A stretch of DNA of 64,000 nucleotides from Varibaculum prostatecancerukia (lineage in GTDB: Bacteria > Actinomycetota > Actinomycetes > Actinomycetales > Actinomycetaceae): assembly GCF_943169825.2 (NCBI RefSeq), contig NZ_OW968402.1:682001-746000 (forward strand). Direction: 5' to 3'. This document shows, piece by piece, positions 16,286 to 25,544 of the stretch (position 1 is its first letter; every line of letters begins with the position of its first letter). The notes beneath the pieces were generated by a model. That model saw only the letters and a program-made list of their open reading frames with translations, made no database searches and had not been told where the DNA came from. The translations under genes and the position numbers were made by a program.

Positions 16286-18612
16286 ACGAAGTACTTTTCA
16301 TCATCCGAGACGATTTCCGTCAGATTCGCGGCAGTATCATGGTTCGGATTTCCATGGTTCTGTTGATTGCCGTGCCCTTGTTCTTCACCTGGTTCAACGT
16401 GCTGGCGACCTGGGATCCCTTCTCAAATTCGGGACGGCTGAAGATTGCCGTGGCTAACACCGATGAGGGTTACACCAGTAAAATACTGAACGTCAAAGTC
16501 AATGTGGGGAATACGGTGCTAAAGGAACTGGCAGTAAATGACCAGTTTGATTGGGTAATAACCAGCAAAGATAAGGCTTTGGAGGGTGCGCGTTCGGGGG
16601 AATATTACGCGACAATTGTGTTACCACCGGATTTTTCACGGTCCATGTTTACCTTCTATGCCGGCGGAGCTGCCCCGGCAAATATCACGCTGCACACCAA
16701 TGAAAAAAAGAACCCGCTTTCAGCTAATCTCACTACGCAAGGCGCTCAGGGGGTCACCGCGCAAATCAACACGACTTTTTCGCGAACCTTGGCAGAAGTG
16801 GCCGTAGGTATTGCTGAGGACGTGTCCTCTTATATAGACACTGCTGACACTCAGGCAGCTCTGGATCGGCTGAGTAACCACCTCGAAACCCTATCTGCGG
16901 AACTGAATTCCGGGGCGAATACCGTTAGTGCTCTGTCAACTTTGATAGGTTCGGCGGTGCCGCTAGCCACCGGAGCAAAACAGTTGGCTGCGGGGGTACA
17001 GGACTCCTTCGAGGGGGCTGTTGACTCCACATTTGATTCCAGAGGAAAAGGCGCCGCCGGAACAACCAATCCCTTCACATCCGTCTCTTCTCGGCTCGAT
17101 GATGCTGTGCGACTGGCTGAAAACAATATTTCCGACCTGCAAAAGCAGTTAGACAAATTGCTGAATTCGGTCAATAGCGCCAGCCAAAGCAGTGCGGACA
17201 CAGTCGAACAGCTTAAGACCTTGTTGGATAAGCAAAACGCTGGCTTCCAACAGACGCGGGACGCGCTCGAGCGTGCTCTGGGGTCGGAAGGGGCGGATTT
17301 AGTAGGGAAGGATCCGGCTGTCGACCGATTCTTGGCCGAGATGGATGCGGCGATTGCTCGTCAACAAATCCTGGCGGAGCGACTGGGAAGTATTGCGGCT
17401 GACCTGCGCAGGGGAGTAACTGTAGATTCTGACCTGAGAAAGAAAGCCCGCCAAGCCATAGCAGATGCGCAAAAAGCTATTGACACCGCTCGGTCCAATT
17501 TTGAGAAAAACTTACAGCCAAAGATTGAAGGTCTGCGTAAAAATCTGGATTCTGCCGGAGAAAATGTGAAGGTTTTCCGTTCCTATCTGCAGCAGGTGCA
17601 AGCCGATCTTTCGGACAGTGCGGGCGGGATGATTGCGAGTATGCGTCGCTCCCAAAAAACCCTGGACAATACCGCAAAACGGATGCGTGACGGAGCCCGC
17701 CGCTTGAATCAGGCTCGGGAACAGATTTCGTCTGCCCAGGCGAAAGGGGACTTGAAAAAAATCGCCACCACGCTGGGAGCTGACCCCAAAGATTTTGCCC
17801 GCCTAATTTCTTCCCCCATAGCGGTAAAACGCAATGCGGTGTTCCCCGTAGCCACCTTTGGGGTGGGGATGACTCCGCTATTCACCGTTATAGCCCTGTG
17901 GGTTGGGGCGCTGCTGGCGGGGGTTTTCCTGCGCACTGACGTTTCTGAGAATGTGGCTAAACGCTACCTGGCCAGCAGGGGAGCCCGGAAAGATCCTGAC
18001 GCAGCTACTGGTGCGGATGCGAATGCGGAGGAATCTTCCCGGTTGGAAGGGGCGGAAACGGAACCTAGCGAAACAGTATCGACTCCATCCGCAGAAAAAA
18101 AGCCTATATTTACCGGGGCTCAAGAGTACCTGGGCCGTTACCTTATGTTCTGGGTAATTGGGATGGCGCAATCCACATTGCTGATGGTCGGGCTAATTGT
18201 GTTTGTGGAGATTGAACCAGCCCATCCCTTCCTGCTGATTTTGGCAGGCTGGGTTATTTCCACTGTGTTTACCGTTATTGTTTATACACTCGTCGTGGCA
18301 CTTGCTAATGCGGGTAAAGCCTTAGCAGTGCTGTTGCTGGTGTTACAGATTTCTGCTGCTGGCGGAGCCTATCCGTTGGAACTGCTACCGCAATGGTTCC
18401 AAAACATCAGTCCCTGGCTGCCCGCCACCTATGCGATTAACTTGATGCGTTCGGCTATCGCCGGGATTTACGCAGGGGATTTTGCCTATAACCTGGTGAT
18501 AATCCTGCTATTCCTGATTCCGAACCTGGTGCTCGGACTGGTTTTACGGCGTACGATAGCCGGGCGGATCCACGATATGGCTAAAGAGGTTGAAAAAACG
18601 AAAGTCATGTAG
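16282..18612 (+). CDS. YhgE/Pip-family ABC-2-type membrane protein (2 of 3)
   Basis: 776 residues, starting at an ATG inside the stop of the previous YhgE gene. Layout: N-terminal transmembrane helix (MVLLIAVPLFFTWFNVLATW), long extracellular helical domain with many Gln/Ala heptad-like runs (residues ~40-500), then a C-terminal five-helix ABC-2-like block from about 530. A low-complexity acidic loop of about 60 residues (GADANAEESSRLEGAETEP region) is inserted between the second and third membrane segments, on the predicted cytoplasmic side. The substrate is unknown; the coupled pair suggests a heteromeric envelope protein. It ends in front of a two-state hairpin shared with the convergent third copy. 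Confidence 0.9.
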   Translation: MNEVLFIIRDDFRQIRGSIMVRISMVLLIAVPLFFTWFNVLATWDPFSNSGRLKIAVANTDEGYTSKILNVKVNVGNTVLKELAVNDQFDWVITSKDKALEGARSGEYYATIVLPPDFSRSMFTFYAGGAAPANITLHTNEKKNPLSANLTTQGAQGVTAQINTTFSRTLAEVAVGIAEDVSSYIDTADTQAALDRLSNHLETLSAELNSGANTVSALSTLIGSAVPLATGAKQLAAGVQDSFEGAVDSTFDSRGKGAAGTTNPFTSVSSRLDDAVRLAENNISDLQKQLDKLLNSVNSASQSSADTVEQLKTLLDKQNAGFQQTRDALERALGSEGADLVGKDPAVDRFLAEMDAAIARQQILAERLGSIAADLRRGVTVDSDLRKKARQAIADAQKAIDTARSNFEKNLQPKIEGLRKNLDSAGENVKVFRSYLQQVQADLSDSAGGMIASMRRSQKTLDNTAKRMRDGARRLNQAREQISSAQAKGDLKKIATTLGADPKDFARLISSPIAVKRNAVFPVATFGVGMTPLFTVIALWVGALLAGVFLRTDVSENVAKRYLASRGARKDPDAATGADANAEESSRLEGAETEPSETVSTPSAEKKPIFTGAQEYLGRYLMFWVIGMAQSTLLMVGLIVFVEIEPAHPFLLILAGWVISTVFTVIVYTLVVALANAGKALAVLLLVLQISAAGGAYPLELLPQWFQNISPWLPATYAINLMRSAIAGIYAGDFAYNLVIILLFLIPNLVLGLVLRRTIAGRIHDMAKEVEKTKVM

Positions 18613-18630
18613 CCAAAGTGGAGTGAGCGA

Positions 18631-18687
18631 GGAGGCTAGGTTTTTCCCCGCCCCTACTTGAACGGGAGGAAAAACCCAGCCTCCCGT
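18631..18687. terminator. Nested, mutually exclusive hairpins between convergent genes
   Basis: GGAGGCTAGGTTTTTCC (18631-18647) pairs with GGAAAAACCCAGCCTCC (18668-18684) with one mismatch over 17 bp. The right arm also pairs with its own flanks: ACGGGAGG (18662-18669) with CCTCCCGT (18680-18687). The two folds exclude each other. The position between convergent YhgE genes favours a bidirectional terminator. Confidence 0.7.
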
Positions 18688-18721
18688 GCCTAGCCCTCGC
18701 CAGCCCCGCACTAACTTGCAA

Positions 18722-21013
18722 TCAGTTACGCAGGTTTTCTTTGGCTTGGCGGGTGCGCTGGTCGAAATCTTCTACGCTGTTGTTGGAATCCCCACCTAAG
18801 GGGGAAGACACCAGCGGGACTTTCTTGAAAGTCAGTGCCGGATCGTAGGGCATGGGGCGCTGACCTTTACGGCGTGCCGCTGCGATGAAGCTGACTATCC
18901 AGGAAATCACTGTCCAGATTGCCAAAACTATTAGCGCTTTGCCTAAGTGCAGTTCCCCGCCGGCAATGGCCGCGCGAATAGTGCGCGCCACATGGGTCAT
19001 GGGGAAGAGCGGGCTGAGGAACTGGAAGAACTTAGGGGCAGTTTCTACCGGGAAAGTAGCCCCAGTGGAAGTGATTTGCAAGCACAGCAAGATTACTGAA
19101 AGGGCGCGCCCGCGGTATCCGAGAGCAGCCACGCAAGCCTGGTTTACCGCCACGTATCCGATAGAAGCTAATACTGCTATCAAGATTAAGGCTCCGAAGT
19201 TTTGGGCATCTAGCTTCAGGAATAGCTGCAGGCCGGTCACTACTGTGATTGCTTGCAGTGCGCCAAAGAGCGCCCCGATAGACATGGAACGGAAACCACA
19301 GCGCCAGAAACTTTCTTCCGGGCGGCGCCGCAAATCTAGGGCGGGGAAAATCAGGAAGATGGCGATCCCGCCGATCCATAAACACAGAGCCATAAAGAAG
19401 GGCGCGAATCCGGCACCGTTATCATGCACTGGGTTTTCTCGTACCGATTTTACGTCTGCCACCCCGCTCGCGGCTTTAGAGACTTTTTCTGCCTGTCCCC
19501 GGTCAACGGTGGGAACCTGCTGGGCGCCATCGCGCAGCCCTTCTTCCAAGCTAGAGGCCCCTTCGGTCAGCTTACCGATTCCGCCAGAAAGTTGTTTTCC
19601 GCCCTCGGAGGCTTTACCCGCACCCCGGGAAAGAGAATCGAGGCCGCCGCTGAGAGCATTAGCCCCCGTGCGTAACTGTCCGGAATTCTTATCTAGGGTA
19701 GAGGCTCCGGCAGAAAGTTTCTGAACCCCCCGTTGTGCCTGGTCTAATCCGTTCGCCAAGGCATAAGTGCCATCTTTTAGAGTCGGTTTTTGCTTTCCGG
19801 CTTGAGCCTGTGGGGTAAGGGCGGTTTGCCGACTAAGTTCCTTAACTCCTTGATCTGCTGCGTTCAGCTTCGCCTTCATTTCTTGTGGATCAGCCTGGGA
19901 AAGTTTGTCCGCGATCGTCAGCAGGCCTTGACCCTTGGTGATATTTTCGGACAGCTGCTGCAGGGTGATGCCCTGTTTGTTCGCTAGTTCAGTAAGCAAC
20001 TGGCAGTGGGGGAATGACGGAAGTGCCGCCGGGGGCACCTGGGCGCATTTGTCCGCTGCTTGTTTAAGTTCGTTCAACAATTGGTTGATTTTGGCGGTAT
20101 CGATGTCGGCTTGCGAAAGTGGGGCTAAAAGATCCACCAAGTCATTTCCGCTTTTAGCTAGTTTACTAACTTCGGGTTGCATGGCAGCTACCTGCTGGTG
20201 AATCTGGTCGACACCGCCATCTACTTGCTTGGCACCAGCAGCTAGTTTCGGCATATTGCTATTTAGCTGCCCCAGACCGGAATTGAGGCTGGAAACCCCA
20301 CCGGTATAGGCGGTGATTCCATCCCGCAGCTTCAGGGCGCCATTGCGGATTTTAACACTGCCATCAGCGAGATCTCCCAATCCCACCACTAGCGTGTCGG
20401 CCCCAGTACCTAACTGTTCTCCCCCTGCGGCCAGTTGGTCAGCTCCCGAGGCCGCATCTAGAAATCCCTCTTTTAGCGGACCGGTCGACAGTAAAAGTTG
20501 ATCAATATATCCGGCAGCGCCCTCATGAGATAAAGCGGCCTGCAGTGCTAAAGCAGCGGAAGTTGCCATCGTTCCCTGCAGATAGTTCACCGCGTCATCG
20601 GTGCGCAGTTCTAGCTGAGCTTTCTTGCCTGGAACCTGTGACTGGGGGTCGGCGAGTTTCGCGTAAGAGCTGGATAGATTATTGGGAATCAGCAATAGGG
20701 CTTTATAGGTTCCGTCTTCTAGACCTGATTTAGCCTGGGGGAGGGAAGCTTTAGTCCAGTCGAAGCCGGGGGCATCATCCTTATAGAGTTCTTTTTCCAG
20801 ACTTTCCCCCAGATTAAGGGTTTTTTCGCCATTTGCACTGGTGGCGGTAGCTGGCTGATCTAGGTTCACCACCGCTGCTTTTAGGACGTTAACCCGTTGC
20901 ATCGGATCTTCATACGCCCAGGTAAACAGGCCGGAATACATTAACGGAATCACCAGGATACCGAGAATTACTATCACGTTGGAAAGAGTGTTCCAACGGT
21001 ATTTCTTCTCCAT
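18722..21013 (-). CDS. YhgE/Pip-family ABC-2-type membrane protein (3 of 3)
   Basis: 763 residues with GGAGGC upstream of the ATG. The N-terminal helix (VIVILGILVIPLMYSGLFTW) leads into the signature AYEDPMQRVNVLKAAVVNLD, and the extracellular domain carries the YhgE repeats, here unusually regular: runs such as GADQLAAGGEQLGTGADTL and LSGGIGKLTEGASSLEEG, a Gly-x-x-x-Leu type of repeat between about residues 190 and 510. Five C-terminal membrane helices from about 545 follow, then a basic cytoplasmic tail. It is clearly diverged from the other two copies and convergent to them. The substrate is unknown. Confidence 0.9.
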   Translation of the reverse strand: MEKKYRWNTLSNVIVILGILVIPLMYSGLFTWAYEDPMQRVNVLKAAVVNLDQPATATSANGEKTLNLGESLEKELYKDDAPGFDWTKASLPQAKSGLEDGTYKALLLIPNNLSSSYAKLADPQSQVPGKKAQLELRTDDAVNYLQGTMATSAALALQAALSHEGAAGYIDQLLLSTGPLKEGFLDAASGADQLAAGGEQLGTGADTLVVGLGDLADGSVKIRNGALKLRDGITAYTGGVSSLNSGLGQLNSNMPKLAAGAKQVDGGVDQIHQQVAAMQPEVSKLAKSGNDLVDLLAPLSQADIDTAKINQLLNELKQAADKCAQVPPAALPSFPHCQLLTELANKQGITLQQLSENITKGQGLLTIADKLSQADPQEMKAKLNAADQGVKELSRQTALTPQAQAGKQKPTLKDGTYALANGLDQAQRGVQKLSAGASTLDKNSGQLRTGANALSGGLDSLSRGAGKASEGGKQLSGGIGKLTEGASSLEEGLRDGAQQVPTVDRGQAEKVSKAASGVADVKSVRENPVHDNGAGFAPFFMALCLWIGGIAIFLIFPALDLRRRPEESFWRCGFRSMSIGALFGALQAITVVTGLQLFLKLDAQNFGALILIAVLASIGYVAVNQACVAALGYRGRALSVILLCLQITSTGATFPVETAPKFFQFLSPLFPMTHVARTIRAAIAGGELHLGKALIVLAIWTVISWIVSFIAAARRKGQRPMPYDPALTFKKVPLVSSPLGGDSNNSVEDFDQRTRQAKENLRN

Positions 21014-21083
21014 CGTGCCTCCGAAATTTCTAGACTTATATCTTTTACTAAACGGTTACGATACACCAGTGTATCCAGCGGCG

Positions 21084-21608
21084 TTAATTGCCGGTAGAAT
21101 CTTTTTTCTTATAGTAAACAAGCTGCCAGCGACAATCCCCGGAGATAGGGCGAAACTCACTATCGGAGCGTGCCGTATCCACCTGCCAAAGCTGCGGACG
21201 AATCTGGGGAGCGTGGGCGTAGTCGGGCTGGTCACCCACATCTAAATCCAGATAGGTAACCACCAGTTCATCAGCTACCTTCATTCCTTCTTGATACAGG
21301 CGCGCCCCGCCAGTAATCCAACATTTTGCTGCCCCGGAATCCTCGGCTAGCTGCAGAGCCCCTGAAAACGAGGAAGCTACCTGTACGCCCTCGGCCGGGT
21401 AGCCCTCCTGAGAAGTTAAAACGATATTTAACCGGCCGGGTAAAGGCTGTTTCCCTAAGGCTTCAAAGGAGCGGCGCCCCATAATAATCGGGCTACCCAT
21501 AGTAGTGGCTTTGAAATGCTTAAAATCAGCGGGAACATGCCACAGCATGCCCTGGCCATCGCCGATAACTCGGTGCGCTGCCTGCGCCCAGATCATGCCA
21601 ATCTTCAT
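21084..21608 (-). CDS. folA: Dihydrofolate reductase
   Basis: 174 residues, near the usual length. Reduces dihydrofolate to tetrahydrofolate with NADPH, the target of trimethoprim-type drugs. N-terminal MIWAQAAHRVIGDGQGMLWHVPADFKHF shows the substrate loop with the acidic residue (PADFKHFK); IIMGRRSFEAL is the NADPH-binding motif; WITGGARLYQEGM is the second glycine-rich cofactor motif. AGGAGGAAGGCG precedes the ATG. It lies 10 nt downstream of thyA in the same direction, so the pair forms the classic thymidylate/folate operon. Confidence 0.96.
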   Translation of the reverse strand: MKIGMIWAQAAHRVIGDGQGMLWHVPADFKHFKATTMGSPIIMGRRSFEALGKQPLPGRLNIVLTSQEGYPAEGVQVASSFSGALQLAEDSGAAKCWITGGARLYQEGMKVADELVVTYLDLDVGDQPDYAHAPQIRPQLWQVDTARSDSEFRPISGDCRWQLVYYKKKDSTGN

Positions 21609-21618
21609 CGCCTTCCTC

Positions 21619-22413
21619 CTAAACTGCTATCGGCGCTTTAATAGTCGGGTGGTGGCGATAGTTTTCGATCTCGATATCTTCCCACTTATAGGCGTAAAGA
21701 TTATCAGCGTGGTTAAGATGCAAAGTAGGGAAGGGGTAGGGCTCGCGGGATAGCTGCTCGCGCACCTGCTCCACATGGTTGTTGTAAATATGGCAATCCC
21801 CGCCGGTCCAAATCAAATCCCCGACTTCCAGCCCGCTTTGCTGAGCCAGCATATGGGTGAGCAAAGAATAGGAAGCGATGTTGAAAGGAACCCCCAGGAA
21901 CATATCGCAGGAGCGTTGATAAACCTGTAATGAGAGACGACCGTCTGCCACATAGGCTTGAAATAGCAGGTGACAGGGGGCAAGCGCCATTTTATCTAGT
22001 TCCGATACGTTCCAGGCCGATACCAGCATCCGGCGCGAGGAGGGATCATTCTTAATGGTGTCAAGCAGGTTTTCGATCTGGTCGATATTGCCCTTTGGGC
22101 TGGGCCAAGAACGCCACTGGACCCCGTAGACCGGTCCCAGCTCGCCCTCGGCATCCGCCCAATCATCCCAAATATGTACTTTCTTTTCCTGTAGCGGCCC
22201 TACGTTAGAGGTGCCGGATAAGAACCAGAACAGTTCCTCGGCAACTCCCCGCATAAATACTCGCTTAGTGGTAATTAAGGGGAAAGATTCTGCCAGGTTG
22301 TAGCGCAGCTGGGCTCCGAACAGTGAGCGGGTACCGGTTCCGGTACGATCTTGCTTCTCGCTGCCAGTTTCTAAAATTTTGGCCAGTAAATCCTCGTATT
22401 GCCTGTCCGTCAC
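21619..22413 (-). CDS. thyA: Thymidylate synthase
   Basis: 264 residues, the typical ThyA length. Methylates dUMP to dTMP using methylenetetrahydrofolate, giving the dihydrofolate that the adjacent FolA recycles. Motifs: [12 protein letters not shown] at the N-terminus; the catalytic cysteine in [32 protein letters not shown]; and [12 protein letters not shown] for dUMP binding. GTG start with GGTGAGGG upstream. ThyA rather than flavin-dependent ThyX explains the need for FolA next door. Confidence 0.97.
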   Translation of the reverse strand: MTDRQYEDLLAKILETGSEKQDRTGTGTRSLFGAQLRYNLAESFPLITTKRVFMRGVAEELFWFLSGTSNVGPLQEKKVHIWDDWADAEGELGPVYGVQWRSWPSPKGNIDQIENLLDTIKNDPSSRRMLVSAWNVSELDKMALAPCHLLFQAYVADGRLSLQVYQRSCDMFLGVPFNIASYSLLTHMLAQQSGLEVGDLIWTGGDCHIYNNHVEQVREQLSREPYPFPTLHLNHADNLYAYKWEDIEIENYRHHPTIKAPIAV

Positions 22414-22546
22414 GCGCCCTCACCTTTCGCTAGTCCTTGTCCATATTCTAGCCGGGCAGCGGCACTTTTTGTTTGGTGGCGGGCGCACCGGGGCAATAAC
22501 TGGCGCTATTTAGGGCAGTTTTGAGGACACGCGCCGGTATCCGTCC

Positions 22547-23374
22547 TCACTCAGCGAAAAAATCTTCTCCGGTGCCTGCGTGGGCAGGTTCTTGGGTGAG
22601 GTCAATGACCGGAGCCAGCTCCACCATTAGATCGCTAACAGAGGCATCCCGGGAGTCTCCGAGGGCAGCCTGCACTCCCTTGACGGTGCGTCGCGCAACT
22701 GCCTTCCCGGATAGATAACCTACTCCGGCACCGATCCCGAAGGGGATTAGCCGTCCGACCATTCTTCCAGCAGTGCGGTGAGCAAGTTTCTTCGAGGCAT
22801 ATTTCATCAGCGCCTTATTTACCTGCCCCAAAGTAGGGGAGGAAAGATTCTTTAGGGAAGCGCGCGCCCAACTAAGCGTCCGCAGCCCCAACTGGTCAGA
22901 AACAATCTCTGCACCTTTCTCTCCTAGCAGGCTAGATAGCACCAAAGCGCGGCGCTGCTCGCGGTCTTTAGGGCGCACCCCATGCAGACGCGAAACCCCC
23001 AGGATATAGCTGGTAGTCTGTACTGCGTAGACTGCCAGCTCTCCGGCGGTTAGCCCCAGGGCGATCCCAGTTCCGGTACCCGGCACTGCTGCTCCCGCCC
23101 CCACTGCTGAAGAGGCGTAAGCGGTGCGCTTAATGTACTGTTTGGTTAAAATATCCTCCAGTTCACGCAGGTCAGCATGGGGATGGGTTTTAGCTAGCCG
23201 CAACAGCTTATTGTCAATGTATTCGCTAGGAATATCCAGGACTGCGTCTATTACTTCCCCAAAGTTAGATGCTTGGCGCGCTTTTGCTACTGATTCTTTC
23301 AGTGCCGTGGCCATTTGTTTTTGAGAGCTGCGCTTAGCGGGCTGGAAAAACTTAGGAACTTTACGCTCGAACAT
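22547..23374 (-). CDS. Conserved hypothetical protein with Gly/Ala-rich hydrophobic segments (EcsC-like?)
   Basis: 275 residues; ATG preceded by AGGAGAAAA. A basic N-terminus with a helical region (KQMATALKESVAKARQASNF) is followed by two glycine/alanine-rich hydrophobic stretches, AYASSAVGAGAAVPGTGTGI with ALGLTAGELAVYAVQTTSYI near 120-160 and LIPFGIGAGVGYLSGKAVA near 215-235. This organisation resembles EcsC-family proteins, but I cannot confirm it by eye. No catalytic motif is seen. It is a single gene between thyA and a divergent DUF2505 gene. Confidence 0.7.
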   Translation of the reverse strand: MFERKVPKFFQPAKRSSQKQMATALKESVAKARQASNFGEVIDAVLDIPSEYIDNKLLRLAKTHPHADLRELEDILTKQYIKRTAYASSAVGAGAAVPGTGTGIALGLTAGELAVYAVQTTSYILGVSRLHGVRPKDREQRRALVLSSLLGEKGAEIVSDQLGLRTLSWARASLKNLSSPTLGQVNKALMKYASKKLAHRTAGRMVGRLIPFGIGAGVGYLSGKAVARRTVKGVQAALGDSRDASVSDLMVELAPVIDLTQEPAHAGTGEDFFAE

Positions 23375-23507
23375 TTGGGGTTTTCTCCTGGTTGTGCTGG
23401 TAATTGAAACTGGTTAGAATCAAAATTACTTGTTGTTATTAGGTTAGCCGCCTCGGCTGTAAGTGGCGACCCTCGAGAAAAAATAGGTCGAAAGAAAGGG
23501 ATAAGGA

Positions 23508-24017
23508 TTGCGTGATTTCGAGCTATTGATTCACTATCCATCCTCGCCAGAGCAGGTTTTGCAGCTGCTAAATGATCCGGGTTTTTTGGAATTTCGCTGG
23601 ACGCAAATGCCGAAAATCCACTGCCAAGTCCAGGTGAAACCGGCGGGGGTGGGAACTTTTGTGTCGCGAGCAAAAGTGAATATTGCAGATGTGAAAACAT
23701 CTTCTCCTTACGGGAAGCTGCTCCCGGACCAGTTAATAATCGAAATGGTTGAGAACTGGCAGGATAATCCGGTTCCGGGGCTGTTTGCCCAAGGCGGTTT
23801 CCAGATGCGGATGGAAAAAGTTCCCCTGCGAGTGCAGGCAGAAAGCACGCTAGAGTCCGCTGGAGCAGACGGAAGTAAGACTTTGCGACGCGTAACCGGA
23901 AATCTGAGCGTAGATATTCCCTTTATTGGCGGTAAAGTGGAACGAGAAATCCTCTCTCACCTGCAGGATTTGGCTCGCGGGGAAGAGGACGCGGCTAAGC
24001 GTTGGCTGGCGAAATAA
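23508..24017 (+). CDS. DUF2505-type (SRPBCC-fold) protein
   Basis: 169 residues from a TTG start with GAAAGGG upstream. The N-terminus RDFELLIHYPSSPEQVLQLL followed by EFRWTQM is characteristic of the actinobacterial DUF2505 family, predicted to adopt the START/SRPBCC helix-grip fold that binds hydrophobic ligands. The middle contains alternating strands and the C-terminus is the expected long helix (VEREILSHLQDLARGEEDAA). No signal peptide. The gene lies 66 bp upstream of pdtaS, in the same direction; a shared transcript is possible though pdtaS has its own -10-like element. Ligand unknown. Confidence 0.8.
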   Translation: MRDFELLIHYPSSPEQVLQLLNDPGFLEFRWTQMPKIHCQVQVKPAGVGTFVSRAKVNIADVKTSSPYGKLLPDQLIIEMVENWQDNPVPGLFAQGGFQMRMEKVPLRVQAESTLESAGADGSKTLRRVTGNLSVDIPFIGGKVEREILSHLQDLARGEEDAAKRWLAK

Positions 24018-24083
24018 TTCAGCTTAAACATCTCTATGGATACCCCTGCCCGAGCTGAGGCGCGCCTAGCATAGACTATTAGC

Positions 24084-25544
24084 GTGAGCGGCATGCGGGA
24101 ACTGATCCACCGATATGGAAAGGATCTATCAGAAAGCGATATAGCACACCTCCATATGCTGGTGGGTGACTGGCAGGTGTTATCCGATATTGCCAGCGCC
24201 GACCTAATTTTATGGATTCCTGATGGTGAGGGACGTTTCTTAGCGGTAGCCCACACTCGCCCGGCCTCCGGTTTTACTATTCACCTCGATGACGTGGTGG
24301 GTTTGGCAGCTTCCCCAATGCGCTCAGGCATGTTGACCGCCGCTTTTGCCCCCGATTCGCGACCTGAGGTTCCCGAGGTGCGCTGGGCAGGATCCTATTC
24401 GGTGATTGCTAGTGCGCTGCCAGTCAGGCACGAAGGTCGAGTAGTGGCGGCGTTGACCCTAGAGATTAATATTCAATCACTGCGGGTTTTTGAACAGCAA
24501 GAACAATGGTTCCATCAGACCGCGAACTTGATTTGCAACATGATTTCCCAAGGTTCTTTCCCCTCCGCGTCCGTTCCTCCAACAAGTATGCATGGGATGC
24601 CACGTCTGATTGACGGTGCCATTAACCTAGATGCCGAGGGGCGAGTATTGGACTTGACCCCGAACGCTCGTTCCTGTTTGCGCCGCTTAGGGTTACGTGA
24701 AGAGGTCAACGGTGCGGTGCTAGCGGAGTTAATAACCGAGGTAGTCCAGGATCAATCCCAAGTCGATGAAGCTTTGCCCGTAGTAATCATGGGGAAAGCC
24801 TCTTGGGTAGCGGAAGTGGAGTCACCGGCAGGAACGGTATCTTTCCGGGCGTTGCCGCTAGAAGATAATGGCGAACGGGTGGGCGCTCTCCTACTGTGCC
24901 GGGATGTAAGTGAGATGCGCCGACGGGAACGCGAGTTAATGACCAAGGATGCCACTATTCGCGAGATTCACCATCGGGTAAAAAATAATTTGCAAACGGT
25001 TTCTGCGCTTCTGCGGATGCAGATTCGGCGCTCAGATTCCCCGGAAGTTAAGGCCGCGCTGGGGGAGGCGGAGCGGCGGGTGGCCTCGATTGCGCGGGTA
25101 CACGAAGAACTATCACAAACGGCCAGCGAAACCGTGGACTTCGACAATATGATTTCCCGTCTGCTACGCATGTCAGCGGCGATGGCGGCAACGGATCAAC
25201 TAGTGGAAACCGATTTCGTGGGTAGCTTCGGGGTAATAGATGCCGATACCGCCTCGGTGCTGGCAGTGGTGATTTCCGAGTTGGTAGCTAATGGGGTTGA
25301 ACACGGCCTAGCCGATCATGGCGGCAAAGTTACTCTGGAGGCCAAAAGAGAGGGAACTGAACTTGATGTGTGGGTGCGCGATGATGGCGTAGGACTGGGC
25401 GATAAGCCGCTTTCTGGTTTGGGAACTTCGATTGTGCGCACTTTAGTGCGCGGTAACTTGAAAGGTGCGATTGATTGGAGCAGCCCAGAAGAGGGAGGAA
25501 CTCAGGCACATATTCATGCCCACATAGAGGAGGAAGCAAACTAG
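24084..25544 (+). CDS. pdtaS: PdtaS-like cytosolic sensor histidine kinase
   Basis: 486 residues, no membrane segments. An N-terminal GAF-like domain (residues ~1-150) and a PAS-like domain (~190-285) precede the HisKA_2 dimerisation helix with EIHHRVKNNLQTVSALLRMQ, the phospho-acceptor histidine region, and the HATPase domain (VVISELVANGVEHGL as N-box, VRDDGVGLG and LGTSIVRTLV as G-boxes). This is the layout of actinobacterial PdtaS, whose partner PdtaR is an ANTAR RNA-binding antiterminator; no pdtaR is in this window. The GTG start has no Shine-Dalgarno but lies 6 bp after TAGACT (24072-24077). tatD begins on the base after its stop codon. Confidence 0.9.
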   Translation: MSGMRELIHRYGKDLSESDIAHLHMLVGDWQVLSDIASADLILWIPDGEGRFLAVAHTRPASGFTIHLDDVVGLAASPMRSGMLTAAFAPDSRPEVPEVRWAGSYSVIASALPVRHEGRVVAALTLEINIQSLRVFEQQEQWFHQTANLICNMISQGSFPSASVPPTSMHGMPRLIDGAINLDAEGRVLDLTPNARSCLRRLGLREEVNGAVLAELITEVVQDQSQVDEALPVVIMGKASWVAEVESPAGTVSFRALPLEDNGERVGALLLCRDVSEMRRRERELMTKDATIREIHHRVKNNLQTVSALLRMQIRRSDSPEVKAALGEAERRVASIARVHEELSQTASETVDFDNMISRLLRMSAAMAATDQLVETDFVGSFGVIDADTASVLAVVISELVANGVEHGLADHGGKVTLEAKREGTELDVWVRDDGVGLGDKPLSGLGTSIVRTLVRGNLKGAIDWSSPEEGGTQAHIHAHIEEEAN

